Assembly (NCBI RefSeq): GCF_023734775.1
Contig: NZ_AP025732.1
Coordinates: 5,206,501-5,270,500 of the forward strand
Direction: 5' to 3'
Origin: Nostoc cf. commune SO-36
Lineage (GTDB): Bacteria; Cyanobacteriota; Cyanobacteriia; Cyanobacteriales; Nostocaceae
DNA: 64,000 bases
Both the position numbers and the translations under genes were made by a program. The notes under the pieces are model-generated. The model was not told the origin of the DNA. It did not search any database and saw nothing but the letters and a program-made list of their open reading frames with translations. This document shows, piece by piece, positions 1-8,697 of this stretch (the stretch's first letter is position 1; each line of letters opens with the position of its first letter).

Positions 1-1
1 T

Positions 2-832
2 CAATTTCAAGGTATCAATTTTAACTTTGGAGGCAGTGGTTGTAGATTTAATAGTAAAGCTGCTTCCTCTTTGGATTCAGAATGGAAGGAACATTCTCTC
101 AAATACCAAAGGTTAGAAAAAGGGCGAAGACTTGTTGACGTATTTGTGGAGCAAGGGGATGACTGGAAGAAAAAAAAGGACTATCAAGCTGCAATTGATG
201 CTTATCAACGAGCTTTAGAAGTTGATCCAAAAGATGGCAAAGCAATTGAGAGAATAAAGAATTGTAAATCAATTTTGAATAGGGAGAGGGAGATATCTAA
301 GCCTCCAAAACCAATAGAACCGCAGCCTGAAAAATCATCTCTGGCGAAGACATCGCCAGAGATGAAGGAACTATTACCTGCCAGAGAAGAGCTTGATAAG
401 GAAAATTTCTTCACTTTTACAAGTGATACCGAGGCTCGTCAAAAAATTGCTGTATCAATAGTTAGGAGGCAGGGTCAATCACAGTTTCGTCAATCTTTGC
501 TGAAAGCCTATTCTTGCAAATGTGCAATTACAAATTTTGATGCTGAGGCTGCACTTGAAGCTGCCCACATTATTCCTTATATTGAAACGGAAAATAATCA
601 TCCGTCAAATGGTTTGTTGTTACGTGCTGACTTACATACCTTATTTGATTTAAACCTCATTGTTATCGATCCAAAAACAATGAAGGTACATATTTCCCCT
701 CTTCTCAAAGAAACTGAATATAAAACAATCGATGGTAAAGAGATACGAGTTCCAAAAGATGAAACGTGCCGTCCCAACCAAGAATTTTTGAAGCAGAGGT
801 TGCAGCAGTGTAAATGGCATCAAAATATTTAG
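2..832 (+). CDS. HNH endonuclease domain protein with TPR-like segment (5' end outside window)
   Basis: The reading frame is open to the window edge, so the gene is 5'-partial; the first in-window start-like codon (TTG at 71) is probably internal. Counting from 71, residues 29-62 look like one tetratricopeptide repeat (ending ALEVDPKD). A charged linker follows, then an HNH_2-type nuclease domain at about 145-215, with AHIIPY (His166), Asn180 and LRADLHTLFD (His189) as the likely HNH residues. The family cuts or nicks DNA; the target is not predictable here. No partner gene is visible. The HNH domain is convincing, the biological role is unknown. A stand-alone defence or repair nuclease is possible. 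Confidence 0.75.
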   Translation, partial: QFQGINFNFGGSGCRFNSKAASSLDSEWKEHSLKYQRLEKGRRLVDVFVEQGDDWKKKKDYQAAIDAYQRALEVDPKDGKAIERIKNCKSILNREREISKPPKPIEPQPEKSSLAKTSPEMKELLPAREELDKENFFTFTSDTEARQKIAVSIVRRQGQSQFRQSLLKAYSCKCAITNFDAEAALEAAHIIPYIETENNHPSNGLLLRADLHTLFDLNLIVIDPKTMKVHISPLLKETEYKTIDGKEIRVPKDETCRPNQEFLKQRLQQCKWHQNI

Positions 833-911
833 CCTAAATAAATTCAGTTATTTTGTTCGAAAGTACTTGTATATTTAAGTTAGAGAATGACAAGCTTGAT
901 TTATCTAAATT

Positions 912-1055
912 ATGAATTTCAAAAAATTCGGTCAGTTTTCGTCAGTGCGTATTGGTATATATTATCGGGCGCTTGCTGTAAAAGAAGATGATAATTTTGT
1001 ATGGTTTTGGATTGGATCGCATCCAGAATATGACAGATTGCTAAGTGGTGGATAG
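912..1055 (+). pseudogene. RelE/HigB-like toxin remnant, N-terminus missing
   Basis: A 47-codon ORF encodes the C-terminal half of a RelE/ParE-fold toxin of the kind common in cyanobacteria: SVRIGIYYRALAV, then FVWFWIGSHPEYDRLL. In intact relatives about 40-50 residues precede this segment; here only a short MNFKKFGQF leader is present and no antitoxin gene is adjacent. It is most likely a decayed toxin-antitoxin module. Identification is from remembered family motifs, not an alignment. Confidence 0.5.
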
Positions 1056-1106
1056 CGTTCTAACATTGCATAAGAGCAGCCTAACTGATAACTCATAATA
1101 CAGAGT

Positions 1107-1601
1107 ATGGAACTATACTTAATTCGTCATGGCATTGCCGAAGACAAGGGATTAGGCATTAAGGATGAAGAGCGCAGCCTTACCAAGGAAGGAAGGCAAA
1201 AAACTGAGAAAGTTGCCCAGAAACTTGTTAAATTGGGATTAAAGTTTGATTTGATTCTCAGCAGCCCCTTAGTGCGGGCCCGCCAAACGGCTGATATCCT
1301 GATAGCAGAAAAACTAAGCGCCCAGTTAGAGGAATCTAGCCACCTTGTCCATGATGGTCAACTTTCTAGTTGGCTAAAAGACTGGTTAGAGCCAAGAAAT
1401 TATTCCCAAAATACTCAACTGGCACTGGTTGGACACGAACCAGATTTGACCAATTGGGCAGAAATTCTCCTATGGGGGGAAGTCAAAGAAAGCTTAGTCT
1501 TGAAAAAAGCAGGTATGATTGGGATAAAACTACCAGAAACAGGTTCTCCTTTGGGTCGTAGTCAGATGTTTTGGTTGACACCACCCAAGTACCTGCTATA
1601 A
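1107..1601 (+). CDS. sixA: phosphohistidine phosphatase SixA
   Basis: A 164-residue histidine-phosphatase protein. The RHG motif (LIRHG, residues 5-9) supplies the phospho-accepting histidine; SSPLVRARQTA and LVGHEPDL are the other conserved active-site segments. Length fits SixA (about 160), which removes phosphate from histidine on phosphotransfer proteins in the cytoplasm. It lies about 110 bp before gltA on the same strand, in what seems a separate transcription unit. The exact substrate in cyanobacteria is not established, so a more general phosphoglycerate-mutase-like phosphatase role cannot be excluded. Confidence 0.85.
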   Translation: MELYLIRHGIAEDKGLGIKDEERSLTKEGRQKTEKVAQKLVKLGLKFDLILSSPLVRARQTADILIAEKLSAQLEESSHLVHDGQLSSWLKDWLEPRNYSQNTQLALVGHEPDLTNWAEILLWGEVKESLVLKKAGMIGIKLPETGSPLGRSQMFWLTPPKYLL

Positions 1602-1709
1602 CAGTTTTTCAACATTTTCGATTGTTGTTAGAACGGCTACTGTTATGGCGACAATAAATTTCTGGTAAGTTAGCTTGATCAGATATTTCAAAAAGTAAAT
1701 GGTGTTGCC

Positions 1710-2846
1710 ATGATGGTGTGCGAATACAAGCCTGGTTTAGAAGGCATTCCCGCCGCTCAATCAAGTATCAGCTATGTTGATGGGCAAAAGGGAATACTAG
1801 AATATCGTGGCATTCGGATTGAAGAACTAGCAGAAAAAAGTACATTCCTAGAAACTGCTTATCTCTTAATCTGGGGCGAACTGCCAAGCAAGGAAGAACT
1901 AAAAACATTTGAGCATGAAGTTCGTTTCCACAGGCGAATAAAGTACCGCATTCGGGACATGATGAAATGCTTTCCAGAAAGCGGCCACCCAATGGATGCC
2001 TTGCAAGCCTCTGCTGCGGCTTTAGGCTTGTTTTATTCGCTCCGCGATTTACATAACCCTGTCTACATTCGAGAGTCGGTGGTGCGCCTGATAGCGACCA
2101 TTCCCACGATGGTGGCGGCGTTCCAACTGATGCGAAAAGGCAATGACCCTGTACGTCCTCGTGATGACTTAGACTACTCCGCCAACTTTCTATACATGCT
2201 TGATGAGCGAGAACCTGATCCTCTGATGGCGCGAGTGTTTGATATCTGCTTGATCCTTCAGGTCGAGCATACAATGAATGCTTCTACTTTCAGTGCCAGG
2301 GTGACAGCTTCCACCTTGACTGATCCTTACGCTGTAGTTGCAAGTGCCGTCGGAACTTTGGGTGGGCCTCTGCATGGTGGAGCCAATGAAGAAGTAATTC
2401 AGATGTTGGAAAAAATTGGCTCTGTGGAAAATGTCCGTCCTTACATAGACCATTGTCTCGAAAGTAAATCTAAGATTATGGGCTTTGGACATCGTGTGTA
2501 TAAAGTGAAAGACCCACGAGCCATAATTTTACAAGGACTAGCAGAGCAATTGTTTGAAAAGTTTGGCCATGACAAGTTTTATGACATTGCTCAAGAAATG
2601 GAACGAGTGGTAGAGGAAAAACTCGGTAGCAAGGGGATTTATCCCAATATTGACTTTTACTCTGGTTTAGTGTATAGGAAGATGGGAATTCCTACAGACT
2701 TGTTTACGCCAATATTTGCGATCGCTCGCGTTGCCGGTTGGTTAGCCCATTGGAAAGAACAACTAGCAGAAAACCGGATTTTCCGTCCTACCCAGGTTTA
2801 CAACGGTCTGCACGAAGTTACTTATACTCCTATTGAGCAACGGTAA
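1710..2846 (+). CDS. gltA: citrate synthase
   Basis: A 378-residue citrate synthase condensing oxaloacetate and acetyl-CoA at the entry to the TCA branch that supplies 2-oxoglutarate for ammonium assimilation. Hallmarks visible: GGPLHGGANEEV (first catalytic His), MGFGHRVYK (second catalytic His) and PNIDFYSGLVY (catalytic Asp). Length matches the short bacterial/cyanobacterial type. The start is the first of two tandem ATG codons. It is followed by G-rich intergenic repeats (GGGGATTGGG, GGGGCAT) and then the ndh operon. A 2-methylcitrate synthase activity cannot be excluded from sequence, but no methylcitrate-cycle genes are present. Confidence 0.93.
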   Translation: MMVCEYKPGLEGIPAAQSSISYVDGQKGILEYRGIRIEELAEKSTFLETAYLLIWGELPSKEELKTFEHEVRFHRRIKYRIRDMMKCFPESGHPMDALQASAAALGLFYSLRDLHNPVYIRESVVRLIATIPTMVAAFQLMRKGNDPVRPRDDLDYSANFLYMLDEREPDPLMARVFDICLILQVEHTMNASTFSARVTASTLTDPYAVVASAVGTLGGPLHGGANEEVIQMLEKIGSVENVRPYIDHCLESKSKIMGFGHRVYKVKDPRAIILQGLAEQLFEKFGHDKFYDIAQEMERVVEEKLGSKGIYPNIDFYSGLVYRKMGIPTDLFTPIFAIARVAGWLAHWKEQLAENRIFRPTQVYNGLHEVTYTPIEQR

Positions 2847-3135
2847 CTGGGGATTGGGGATTGGGCATGGGGCATGGGGCATTGAGCAGATTATTCCCCT
2901 TGTCCTCTTGTCCTTGCGCCCCCTAAATAGCCAATCTCAATGCCAACCATAAGTAGAAGTTCTTATCTCGCTTCAGAGTGGTCAAACCATCCAACGATAT
3001 ACTAGGCATGGGAATTGGCAACAAATTTTCAATCGGGCGTCATCACAGCAAAAATTATAAATGGGTGAATTTACAGTTATTAGTTCAAGTAATAGTTGTA
3101 ACTCACCATGACTCGATGTCTTAAAGAGCGGAAAC

Positions 3136-4254
3136 ATGAATTCAGGAATTGACCTCCAAGGAACTTTTATTGAATCCCTCCGGGATTTAGGTATACCAGC
3201 AGGAACAGCCAAAGCGATTTGGATGCCCCTGCCAATGGTACTGATGCTGATTGGGGCAACAGTCGGGGTATTAGTTGCTACTTGGCTAGAACGGAAAATT
3301 TCTGCCTCCGCACAGCAGCGAATTGGCCCAGAATACCAGGGCCCTTTTGGGTTGCTGGTACCTGTAGCGGATGGTTTGAAGTTGGTATTTAAAGAAGATA
3401 TAGTACCAGCCAAATCTGACCCTTGGCTGTTTACCCTTGGGCCAATTATTGTTGTAATTCCGGTGTTTCTGTCGTTCCTGATTGTGCCCTTTGGACAGAA
3501 TATCGTAATTAGCAATGTGGGCATGGGCGTATTCTTGTGGATTGCCTTGTCAAGCATTCAACCCATTGGTTTATTGATGGCTGGCTACGCATCTAATAAC
3601 AAATACTCCCTCTTAGGGGGGTTGCGGGCAGCAGCGCAATCTATTAGTTATGAAATTCCTTTGTCACTGGCGGTCTTAGCGATCGCTATGATGTCTAACA
3701 GCCTCGACACAGTTGATATTGTCAATCAACAGTCTGGCTACGGCATTCTGGGCTGGAACATTTGGCGACAACCAATCGGTTTCCTAATCTTTTGGATAGC
3801 CGCCCTAGCTGAATGCGAACGATTACCCTTTGACTTACCCGAAGCGGAAGAAGAAATCGTCGCAGGCTATCAGACTGAATACTCAGGTATGAAATTCGGT
3901 CTGTTCTACCTGGGTTCCTACGTTAACTTGATTCTTTCTTCCTTACTAGTAGCAATTCTTTACCTGGGCGGTTGGGACTTTCCCATTCCCCTCAACCTGA
4001 TCGCTGGTTGGCTGGGAGTCAGTGAACTAAACCCCGTGTTCCAGATAGTAACTGCTGCTTTGGGGATTACGATGACCGTGTTCAAAGCCTATTTACTAGT
4101 GTTTGTCGCCATTCTGTTGCGCTGGACAGTGCCACGGGTACGGATTGACCAACTATTAGATTTAGGATGGAAGTTTTTGTTGCCAGTTGGTTTGGTTAAT
4201 CTTCTATTAACCGCCGCCCTAAAACTAGCCTTTCCCTTCGCCTTCGGCGGGTGA
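3136..4254 (+). CDS. ndhA: NAD(P)H-quinone oxidoreductase subunit 1 (NdhA)
   Basis: A 372-residue polytopic membrane protein of the NDH-1 (photosynthetic complex I) membrane arm, forming part of the plastoquinone-binding site at the junction with the peripheral arm. Conserved segments: [47 protein letters not shown] and about eight hydrophobic helices. It is the first gene of ndhA-ndhI-ndhG-ndhE on the same strand, the usual cyanobacterial order. The complex works in respiration and cyclic electron flow in the thylakoid membrane. Start ATG at 3136 gives the standard N-terminus. Confidence 0.97.
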   Translation: MNSGIDLQGTFIESLRDLGIPAGTAKAIWMPLPMVLMLIGATVGVLVATWLERKISASAQQRIGPEYQGPFGLLVPVADGLKLVFKEDIVPAKSDPWLFTLGPIIVVIPVFLSFLIVPFGQNIVISNVGMGVFLWIALSSIQPIGLLMAGYASNNKYSLLGGLRAAAQSISYEIPLSLAVLAIAMMSNSLDTVDIVNQQSGYGILGWNIWRQPIGFLIFWIAALAECERLPFDLPEAEEEIVAGYQTEYSGMKFGLFYLGSYVNLILSSLLVAILYLGGWDFPIPLNLIAGWLGVSELNPVFQIVTAALGITMTVFKAYLLVFVAILLRWTVPRVRIDQLLDLGWKFLLPVGLVNLLLTAALKLAFPFAFGG

Positions 4255-4260
4255 ACCAAT

Positions 4261-4325
4261 TTTAGATTTTAGATTTTAGATTTTGGATTGAATCTAAAAT
4301 CTAAAATTCAAAATCCAAAATCCAA
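4261..4325 (+). repeat. heptamer-based inverted repeat between ndhA and ndhI
   Basis: Copies of ATTTTAG/TTTTAGA on the left are mirrored by ATCTAAA/TCCAAAA copies on the right, so the transcript can fold into a long A/U-rich hairpin inside the ndh operon. The same 7-mer appears in the hairpin after pnp at 33524-33553. This is a typical intergenic repeat of Nostoc-like genomes. It lacks a terminal U run and probably does not terminate. Confidence 0.6.
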
Positions 4326-4343
4326 AAGAGAGAGTGAAACACA

Positions 4344-4928
4344 ATGCTAAAGTTCCTGAAACAAGTTGGTGATTACGCCAAAGAAACGGTACAAGCTGCG
4401 CGTTACATTGGTCAGGGACTTTCTGTCACCTTTGACCACATGCGGCGGCGTCCGATTACCGTACAGTACCCTTACGAAAAACTGATCCCTGGCGAACGGT
4501 TTCGCGGTAGGATTCACTTTGAATTTGATAAGTGCATCGCCTGCGAAGTTTGCGTTCGCGTTTGTCCGATTAACCTGCCTGTAGTAGATTGGGAATACGA
4601 CAAAGCCAGCAAAAAGAAAAAACTCAACCACTACAGTATTGACTTTGGAGTTTGTATCTTTTGCGGTAATTGCGTGGAATTTTGCCCGACTAACTGTCTA
4701 TCGATGACAGAAGAGTATGAGCTTTCCACTTACGATCGCCATGAATTGAACTATGACAACGTAGCGCTAGGTCGTCTGCCCTACAAGGTAACAGATGATC
4801 CAATGGTTACACCACTGCGCGAACTAGTTTATCTACCCAAAGGCGTCCTCGAACCACATGGACTTCCCGCAGATGCGCCACGTGCAGGTGCGCGTCCAGA
4901 AGACCTGGTAGAAAAAACAGAAAAATAA
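4344..4928 (+). CDS. ndhI: NAD(P)H-quinone oxidoreductase subunit I (NdhI)
   Basis: A 194-residue iron-sulfur protein of NDH-1 carrying two 4Fe-4S clusters that pass electrons to plastoquinone. The two ferredoxin-type motifs are plain: [12 protein letters not shown] and [12 protein letters not shown]. The N-terminus has the amphipathic stretch that anchors the subunit to the membrane arm, and the C-terminal tail after the clusters is the usual cyanobacterial extension. It lies 89 bp after ndhA, with a purine-rich GAGAGAGTG before the ATG, and is followed by a heptamer repeat and ndhG. Confidence 0.97.
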   Translation: MLKFLKQVGDYAKETVQAARYIGQGLSVTFDHMRRRPITVQYPYEKLIPGERFRGRIHFEFDKCIACEVCVRVCPINLPVVDWEYDKASKKKKLNHYSIDFGVCIFCGNCVEFCPTNCLSMTEEYELSTYDRHELNYDNVALGRLPYKVTDDPMVTPLRELVYLPKGVLEPHGLPADAPRAGARPEDLVEKTEK

Positions 4929-4966
4929 ATGTAATTTGTCATTTGTCCGTTGTTCTTTGTTATTTG

Positions 4967-5023
4967 ACCAATGACTAATGACTAATGACCAATGACCAAT
5001 GACCAATGACCAATGACTAAGGA
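4967..5023 (+). repeat. short tandemly repeated 7-mer (about 8 copies)
   Basis: Eight consecutive units of CCAATGA or CTAATGA, the last degenerate (CTAAGGA), fill most of the ndhI-ndhG gap. Heptanucleotide STRR arrays are characteristic of heterocystous cyanobacteria. The array ends 9 bp before the GTG start of ndhG, so copy number would change the distance between ndhI and ndhG. Confidence 0.85.
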
Positions 5024-5032
5024 CAAAAAACA

Positions 5033-5647
5033 GTGAATCTAGCGGAAGGAGTACAGTTTGTATCGCTTGGCATATTAGGCGTGATGATGATTGGGGCAGC
5101 CATTGGTGTGGTGCTGTTTTCCAACATCGTCTATTCTGCCTTTATGCTTGGGGGTGTGTTCATCAGCATAGCGGGAATCTACCTGTTGCTAAATGCTGAT
5201 TTTGTTGCAGCTGCACAAATACTGATTTACGTTGGGGCGGTTAACGTATTGATTTTGTTTGCCATTATGTTGGTGAACAAGCGCGAGGATTTTGTAGCAT
5301 TTCCCAACTCTTGGGTGCGGAAAGTACTAACAGGTATAGTCAGTATAGGATTGTTCGGTCTTTTAAGTACGATGGTGCTGGCTACTCCTTGGGCTTACTC
5401 AGCTGCTCCTGTGGCAGGTGGTGAAAGTTCTATAGTTTTAATTGGAGAACATTTCTTCACTGACTTTTTATTACCTTTTGAACTGGCTTCCATTTTGCTG
5501 CTGATAGCGATGGTAGGAGCAATTATTTTGGCACGCCGCGAGTATTTGCCAGACCTGTTGACACCATCTAAACTGGGGCAAACTGTTTTGACTTTGCAAG
5601 AACGCCCCAGAGAACTTGTATCAACAACCAGCGAAACAAAAGAGTAA
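5033..5647 (+). CDS. ndhG: NAD(P)H-quinone oxidoreductase subunit 6 (NdhG)
   Basis: A 204-residue membrane subunit of NDH-1, corresponding to NuoJ/ND6, with five hydrophobic helices; ILIYVGAVNVLILFAIMLVN is the conserved core helix region with the pi-bulge typical of this subunit. The start is GTG at 5033 (MNLAEGVQFVSLGILG). The heptamer array ends just upstream, and no strong Shine-Dalgarno sequence is seen; AAGGACAAAAAACA is the only purine-rich stretch. Third gene of the ndhAIGE block. Confidence 0.95.
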   Translation: MNLAEGVQFVSLGILGVMMIGAAIGVVLFSNIVYSAFMLGGVFISIAGIYLLLNADFVAAAQILIYVGAVNVLILFAIMLVNKREDFVAFPNSWVRKVLTGIVSIGLFGLLSTMVLATPWAYSAAPVAGGESSIVLIGEHFFTDFLLPFELASILLLIAMVGAIILARREYLPDLLTPSKLGQTVLTLQERPRELVSTTSETKE

Positions 5648-5691
5648 TATTTGTGATTTGTAGCAATTATCATTTGGATGAAATATGTCGT

Positions 5692-5715
5692 AGGGGCGTA
5701 CAGATGTGCGCCCCT
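5692..5715 (+). repeat. short GC-rich palindrome between ndhG and ndhE
   Basis: AGGGGCG (5692-5698) pairs with CGCCCCT (5709-5715) around a 10-nt loop. The GTAGGGGC...GCCCCTAC theme is a dispersed Nostoc repeat and recurs at 47890-47918 and near 52445. No U run follows, so it is not an obvious terminator. Confidence 0.6.
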
Positions 5716-5796
5716 GCCAGCTGTATTTTGCCGAATTGAAAACAGCCATAAGTCGCAGATAAATAGCCAGACTTTTCAGGAGGGATACTTAGATTC

Positions 5797-6102
5797 ATGC
5801 AACTCCAGTACTTTTTATTACTAGCAGCAGCTTTATTCTGCATCGGCATCTACGGTTTAATTACCAGCCGCAACGCTGTGCGGGTGCTGATGTCGATTGA
5901 GTTACTGCTCAATGCTGTTAATCTGAATTTAATGGCATTTTCCAACTTCCTCGACTCAACATTAATTAAGGGTCAGGTTTTCACAGTATTTGTGATCACC
6001 GTGGCCGCAGCCGAGGCGGCGGTGGGTTTAGCGATCGTGCTTGCCATTTATCGCAACCGTGATACCGTCGATATGGAGCAGTTTAATCTCCTGAAGTGGT
6101 AA
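5797..6102 (+). CDS. ndhE: NAD(P)H-quinone oxidoreductase subunit 4L (NdhE)
   Basis: A 101-residue, three-helix NDH-1 membrane subunit (NuoK/ND4L family) that takes part in proton translocation. The family pattern is clear: [20 protein letters not shown] with the membrane glutamate, and [19 protein letters not shown] with the second acidic residue. Length equals the family norm. A strong Shine-Dalgarno (AGGAGGG) stands 13 bases before the ATG. It is fourth in ndhAIGE and is followed without a gap by nadK, suggesting co-transcription. Confidence 0.97.
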   Translation: MQLQYFLLLAAALFCIGIYGLITSRNAVRVLMSIELLLNAVNLNLMAFSNFLDSTLIKGQVFTVFVITVAAAEAAVGLAIVLAIYRNRDTVDMEQFNLLKW

Positions 6103-6108
6103 TTGTGC

Positions 6109-7029
6109 GTGCAACTCAAGCAGGTAATCATTGCTTATAAAGCGCGAGATGCCCGGAGTAAACAATGGGCAGAACTCTGTGCTAAACAACTAGAAAGCCG
6201 CGAGTGCCAGGTGTTGATGGGGCCTAGCGGGCCGAAAGACAACCCCTATCCTGTCTTTTTGGCTTCGGCGGCTCAACCAATTGATCTCGCCTTGGTACTT
6301 GGTGGCGATGGTACTGTTTTAACTGGTGCCAGACATTTGGCCCCAGCTGGCATCCCAATTCTGGGAGTGAATGTGGGAGGCCATCTGGGGTTTTTAACTG
6401 AGTCGGTGGAAGAGTTTCAGGATACAGAGAAAGTTTGGGATCGACTGTTTGAGGATCGCTATGCTATCCAACGACGGATGATGTTACAAGCTGCTGTGTA
6501 TGAGGGTCACGGGTCTAATTTAGAACCAGTGAGTGAGCATTATCTGGCTCTGAATGAATTTTGTGTCAAACCTGCCTCCGCAGATCGAATGATTACTTCA
6601 ATTCTGGAAATGGAAATTGACGGTGAGGTAGTCGATCAGTACGTCGGGGACGGGTTGATTATTTCTACCCCTACAGGTTCCACTGGTTACACTGTTTCTG
6701 CTAATGGGCCAATTATGCATGATGGTATGGAGGCGATTACTATCACTCCCATTTGTGCAATGAGCCTTTCTAGTCGCCCCCTTGTTTTACCCCCTGGTTC
6801 TGTGGTGAGTATTTGGCCTTTGGGGGATTACGATTTGAGTACCAAGCTTTGGACAGATGGGGTTTTGGGGACTTCAATTTGGCCGGGACACCGCGTTGAT
6901 GTGCGGATGGCAGATTGTCGGGCTAAATTTATTATTTTGCGCGAGAACAATTCCTACTATCAGACGCTACGGGAGAAGTTGCTTTGGGCCGGTACACGGA
7001 TTCACTACAGCAATAATCACCGTAATTAA
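6109..7029 (+). CDS. nadK: NAD kinase
   Basis: A 306-residue ATP-NAD kinase making NADP+ from NAD+. Diagnostic motifs: LGGDGTVL (phosphate-binding), GVNVGGHLGFLTE and TPTGSTGYTVSANGP. The frame is open from TTG at 6103, directly after the ndhE stop, but GTG at 6109 (VQLKQVIIAYKARD) fits the family's N-terminus better. Its position only 6 bp behind ndhE implies translation from the ndh operon mRNA, so the NADP pool may be co-expressed with NDH-1. Cyanobacteria usually hold two NAD kinases; which paralogue this is cannot be told here. Confidence 0.93.
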   Translation: MQLKQVIIAYKARDARSKQWAELCAKQLESRECQVLMGPSGPKDNPYPVFLASAAQPIDLALVLGGDGTVLTGARHLAPAGIPILGVNVGGHLGFLTESVEEFQDTEKVWDRLFEDRYAIQRRMMLQAAVYEGHGSNLEPVSEHYLALNEFCVKPASADRMITSILEMEIDGEVVDQYVGDGLIISTPTGSTGYTVSANGPIMHDGMEAITITPICAMSLSSRPLVLPPGSVVSIWPLGDYDLSTKLWTDGVLGTSIWPGHRVDVRMADCRAKFIILRENNSYYQTLREKLLWAGTRIHYSNNHRN

Positions 7030-7630
7030 TTAAGTATTTTAGAGTGCATCTACCGCAGATTGCGATGGCGTACCCGCCCGCCGTAGGCATCGCGCTGCCC
7101 ACTGTAGGCGATCGCATACCCGCCCTAGACGACTGCTACGCTCACTGCAAGCATCGCAGCCAAAATATTTAAGCCCCTGGATTTATCCAGGGCTTTCTCA
7201 GGGGAAGCAGAGGAAGAATTAGAAAAAAATTCAATTCCACACAATCCAATACTGATATGCTTTACATGATTGTTGAACACTTTAAAAATGAAGATCCTCT
7301 GCCCGTGTATCGTAGGTTTCGGGATCAAGGTCGTCTTGCGCCTGAAGGACTGATTTAGATGCGGCTGTCCTGATTTTGATTATTTTAACTGGCTAGTATT
7401 TATAGCGTATCTCAAAGGAAAATTTTGTATCTTATTGCCAGATTTTTTAGTAATAATGTCCATAATAAAAGCACTCTACCTCTAATCCAAGAAAGTAAAA
7501 AAGCTTTCTAAAGGATATTTTGTCAAAAACCGTCTCAATCACCCTTCGACACATTAATTCATAATGTGAGCTATTTGTATAGTGCTTAAATCCTAGTAGA
7601 ATATTTTCGCAAATCTAAGTAGGAAGATAG
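7030..7630. other. 600-bp intergenic region with dispersed repeats
   Basis: The first 120 bases hold a mosaic of the Nostoc repeat built from GCATCGC, CCGTAGGC and GCGATCGC words. A hairpin-like stretch at 7171-7195 (AAGCCCCTGGAT against ATCCAGGGCTT with one bulged C, then TTT) could end transcription of nadK. The rest is A+T-rich with no convincing ORF; it presumably contains the promoter of the acyltransferase gene. Confidence 0.5.
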
Positions 7631-8431
7631 ATGGAAGTTTCTGGACGCAACATCAATTACCCACTAAATTTTCCTCCCAATCTTGAAGATTTTCCCGTCC
7701 TTCAAACTGAAAAATATATCCTACAACTTGCTTCTACTGAAGGAGAATTAGAATCAATTTTTCGGTTGCGTTTTGAAGTTTTTAATCTTGAACTAGGCTT
7801 AGGATTCTCTACTTCTAATTTTACCCAGATGGATATAGATAAGTTTGATGCGGTTTGCCATCATCTAATCCTGATCTCCAAACAAACGGGTAAAACCATT
7901 GGAACTTATCGGATGCAAACCTATACAATGGCTTCTCAAAGACTGGGCTTTGATGCTGCCGATATATTTAATCTTAATGGAATTCCTAATTCTGTGCTTC
8001 AAGTATCAGTAGAAGTTGGGCGTGCATGTATAGCTAAAGAATATCGCAATAGTCAGGCACTTTTATTACTTTGGGAAGGGCTGGCAAATTATCTCATCTG
8101 GAGTAAAAACCAATATTTCTTTGGCTGTGCATCATTACTAACACAATGTCCTTGGCAAGCGACTTGCACTTATAATTATTTTCGGCATAAAGGCTTGATG
8201 CATCCGAATATTTTGGTTTATCCAAATCCCCAATTTTGTCTAGAATTGTCTCACAATTATCCAGATTCATATAATGTTGAAATTCCTAAAGTTTTGCAGT
8301 CATACTTGAATATTGGAGCTAAAATATGCAGCCTTCCAGCTATTGATCGGCAGTTTAAGACTATTGATTTTTTAACTATATCTAATATTGCAGATTTTGC
8401 TGGATGGCGTTATCCAAACGGTTACACTTAG
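7631..8431 (+). CDS. OlsB-like GNAT N-acyltransferase
   Basis: A 266-residue GNAT-fold protein of the OlsB/'putative hemolysin' family (COG3176), also related to autoinducer-synthase-like acyltransferases. Seen: IFRLRFEVFNLELG near residue 45, IGTYRMQTY, and VEVGRACIAKEYRN followed by LLLWEGLANYL. In the family such proteins transfer an acyl chain from acyl-ACP or acyl-CoA to an amino group such as that of ornithine. The substrate here is unknown, and there is no olsA partner next door. A purine-rich AAGTAGGAAG precedes the ATG. The downstream neighbour is a GT39-type membrane protein, but the 260-bp gap argues against an operon. Confidence 0.65.
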   Translation: MEVSGRNINYPLNFPPNLEDFPVLQTEKYILQLASTEGELESIFRLRFEVFNLELGLGFSTSNFTQMDIDKFDAVCHHLILISKQTGKTIGTYRMQTYTMASQRLGFDAADIFNLNGIPNSVLQVSVEVGRACIAKEYRNSQALLLLWEGLANYLIWSKNQYFFGCASLLTQCPWQATCTYNYFRHKGLMHPNILVYPNPQFCLELSHNYPDSYNVEIPKVLQSYLNIGAKICSLPAIDRQFKTIDFLTISNIADFAGWRYPNGYT

Positions 8432-8697
8432 TGTATTTTACACTTCATTAATATCTCGTTTTTAAAACCAAGTTTAGTTTTGCGGGATTTGATACAACCT
8501 TGTCCATTTATTTTTGTAGTTAATAAAGAAGGGGTGTTGATTACCAATCTTCCCAATCGAATTAAAGTAAGGTTGGCGATGTTTAACAAATAGGCTTTGC
8601 TTGAAATCTTGGCGATGGCTAGAACGGGCGTAGCTGCGACACCTCATCCAATCTATTCGATTAGATAATTTGAGAAAATTTTTAAGGAAGCTTGCTT

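Noticed and set aside
1768..2274. 168-codon ORF antisense to gltA
   Set aside because: Shadow frame of a strongly conserved gene, without own homology or signals.
7125..7328. 67-codon ORF after nadK
   Set aside because: It runs through dispersed repeats and has no start context or homology.
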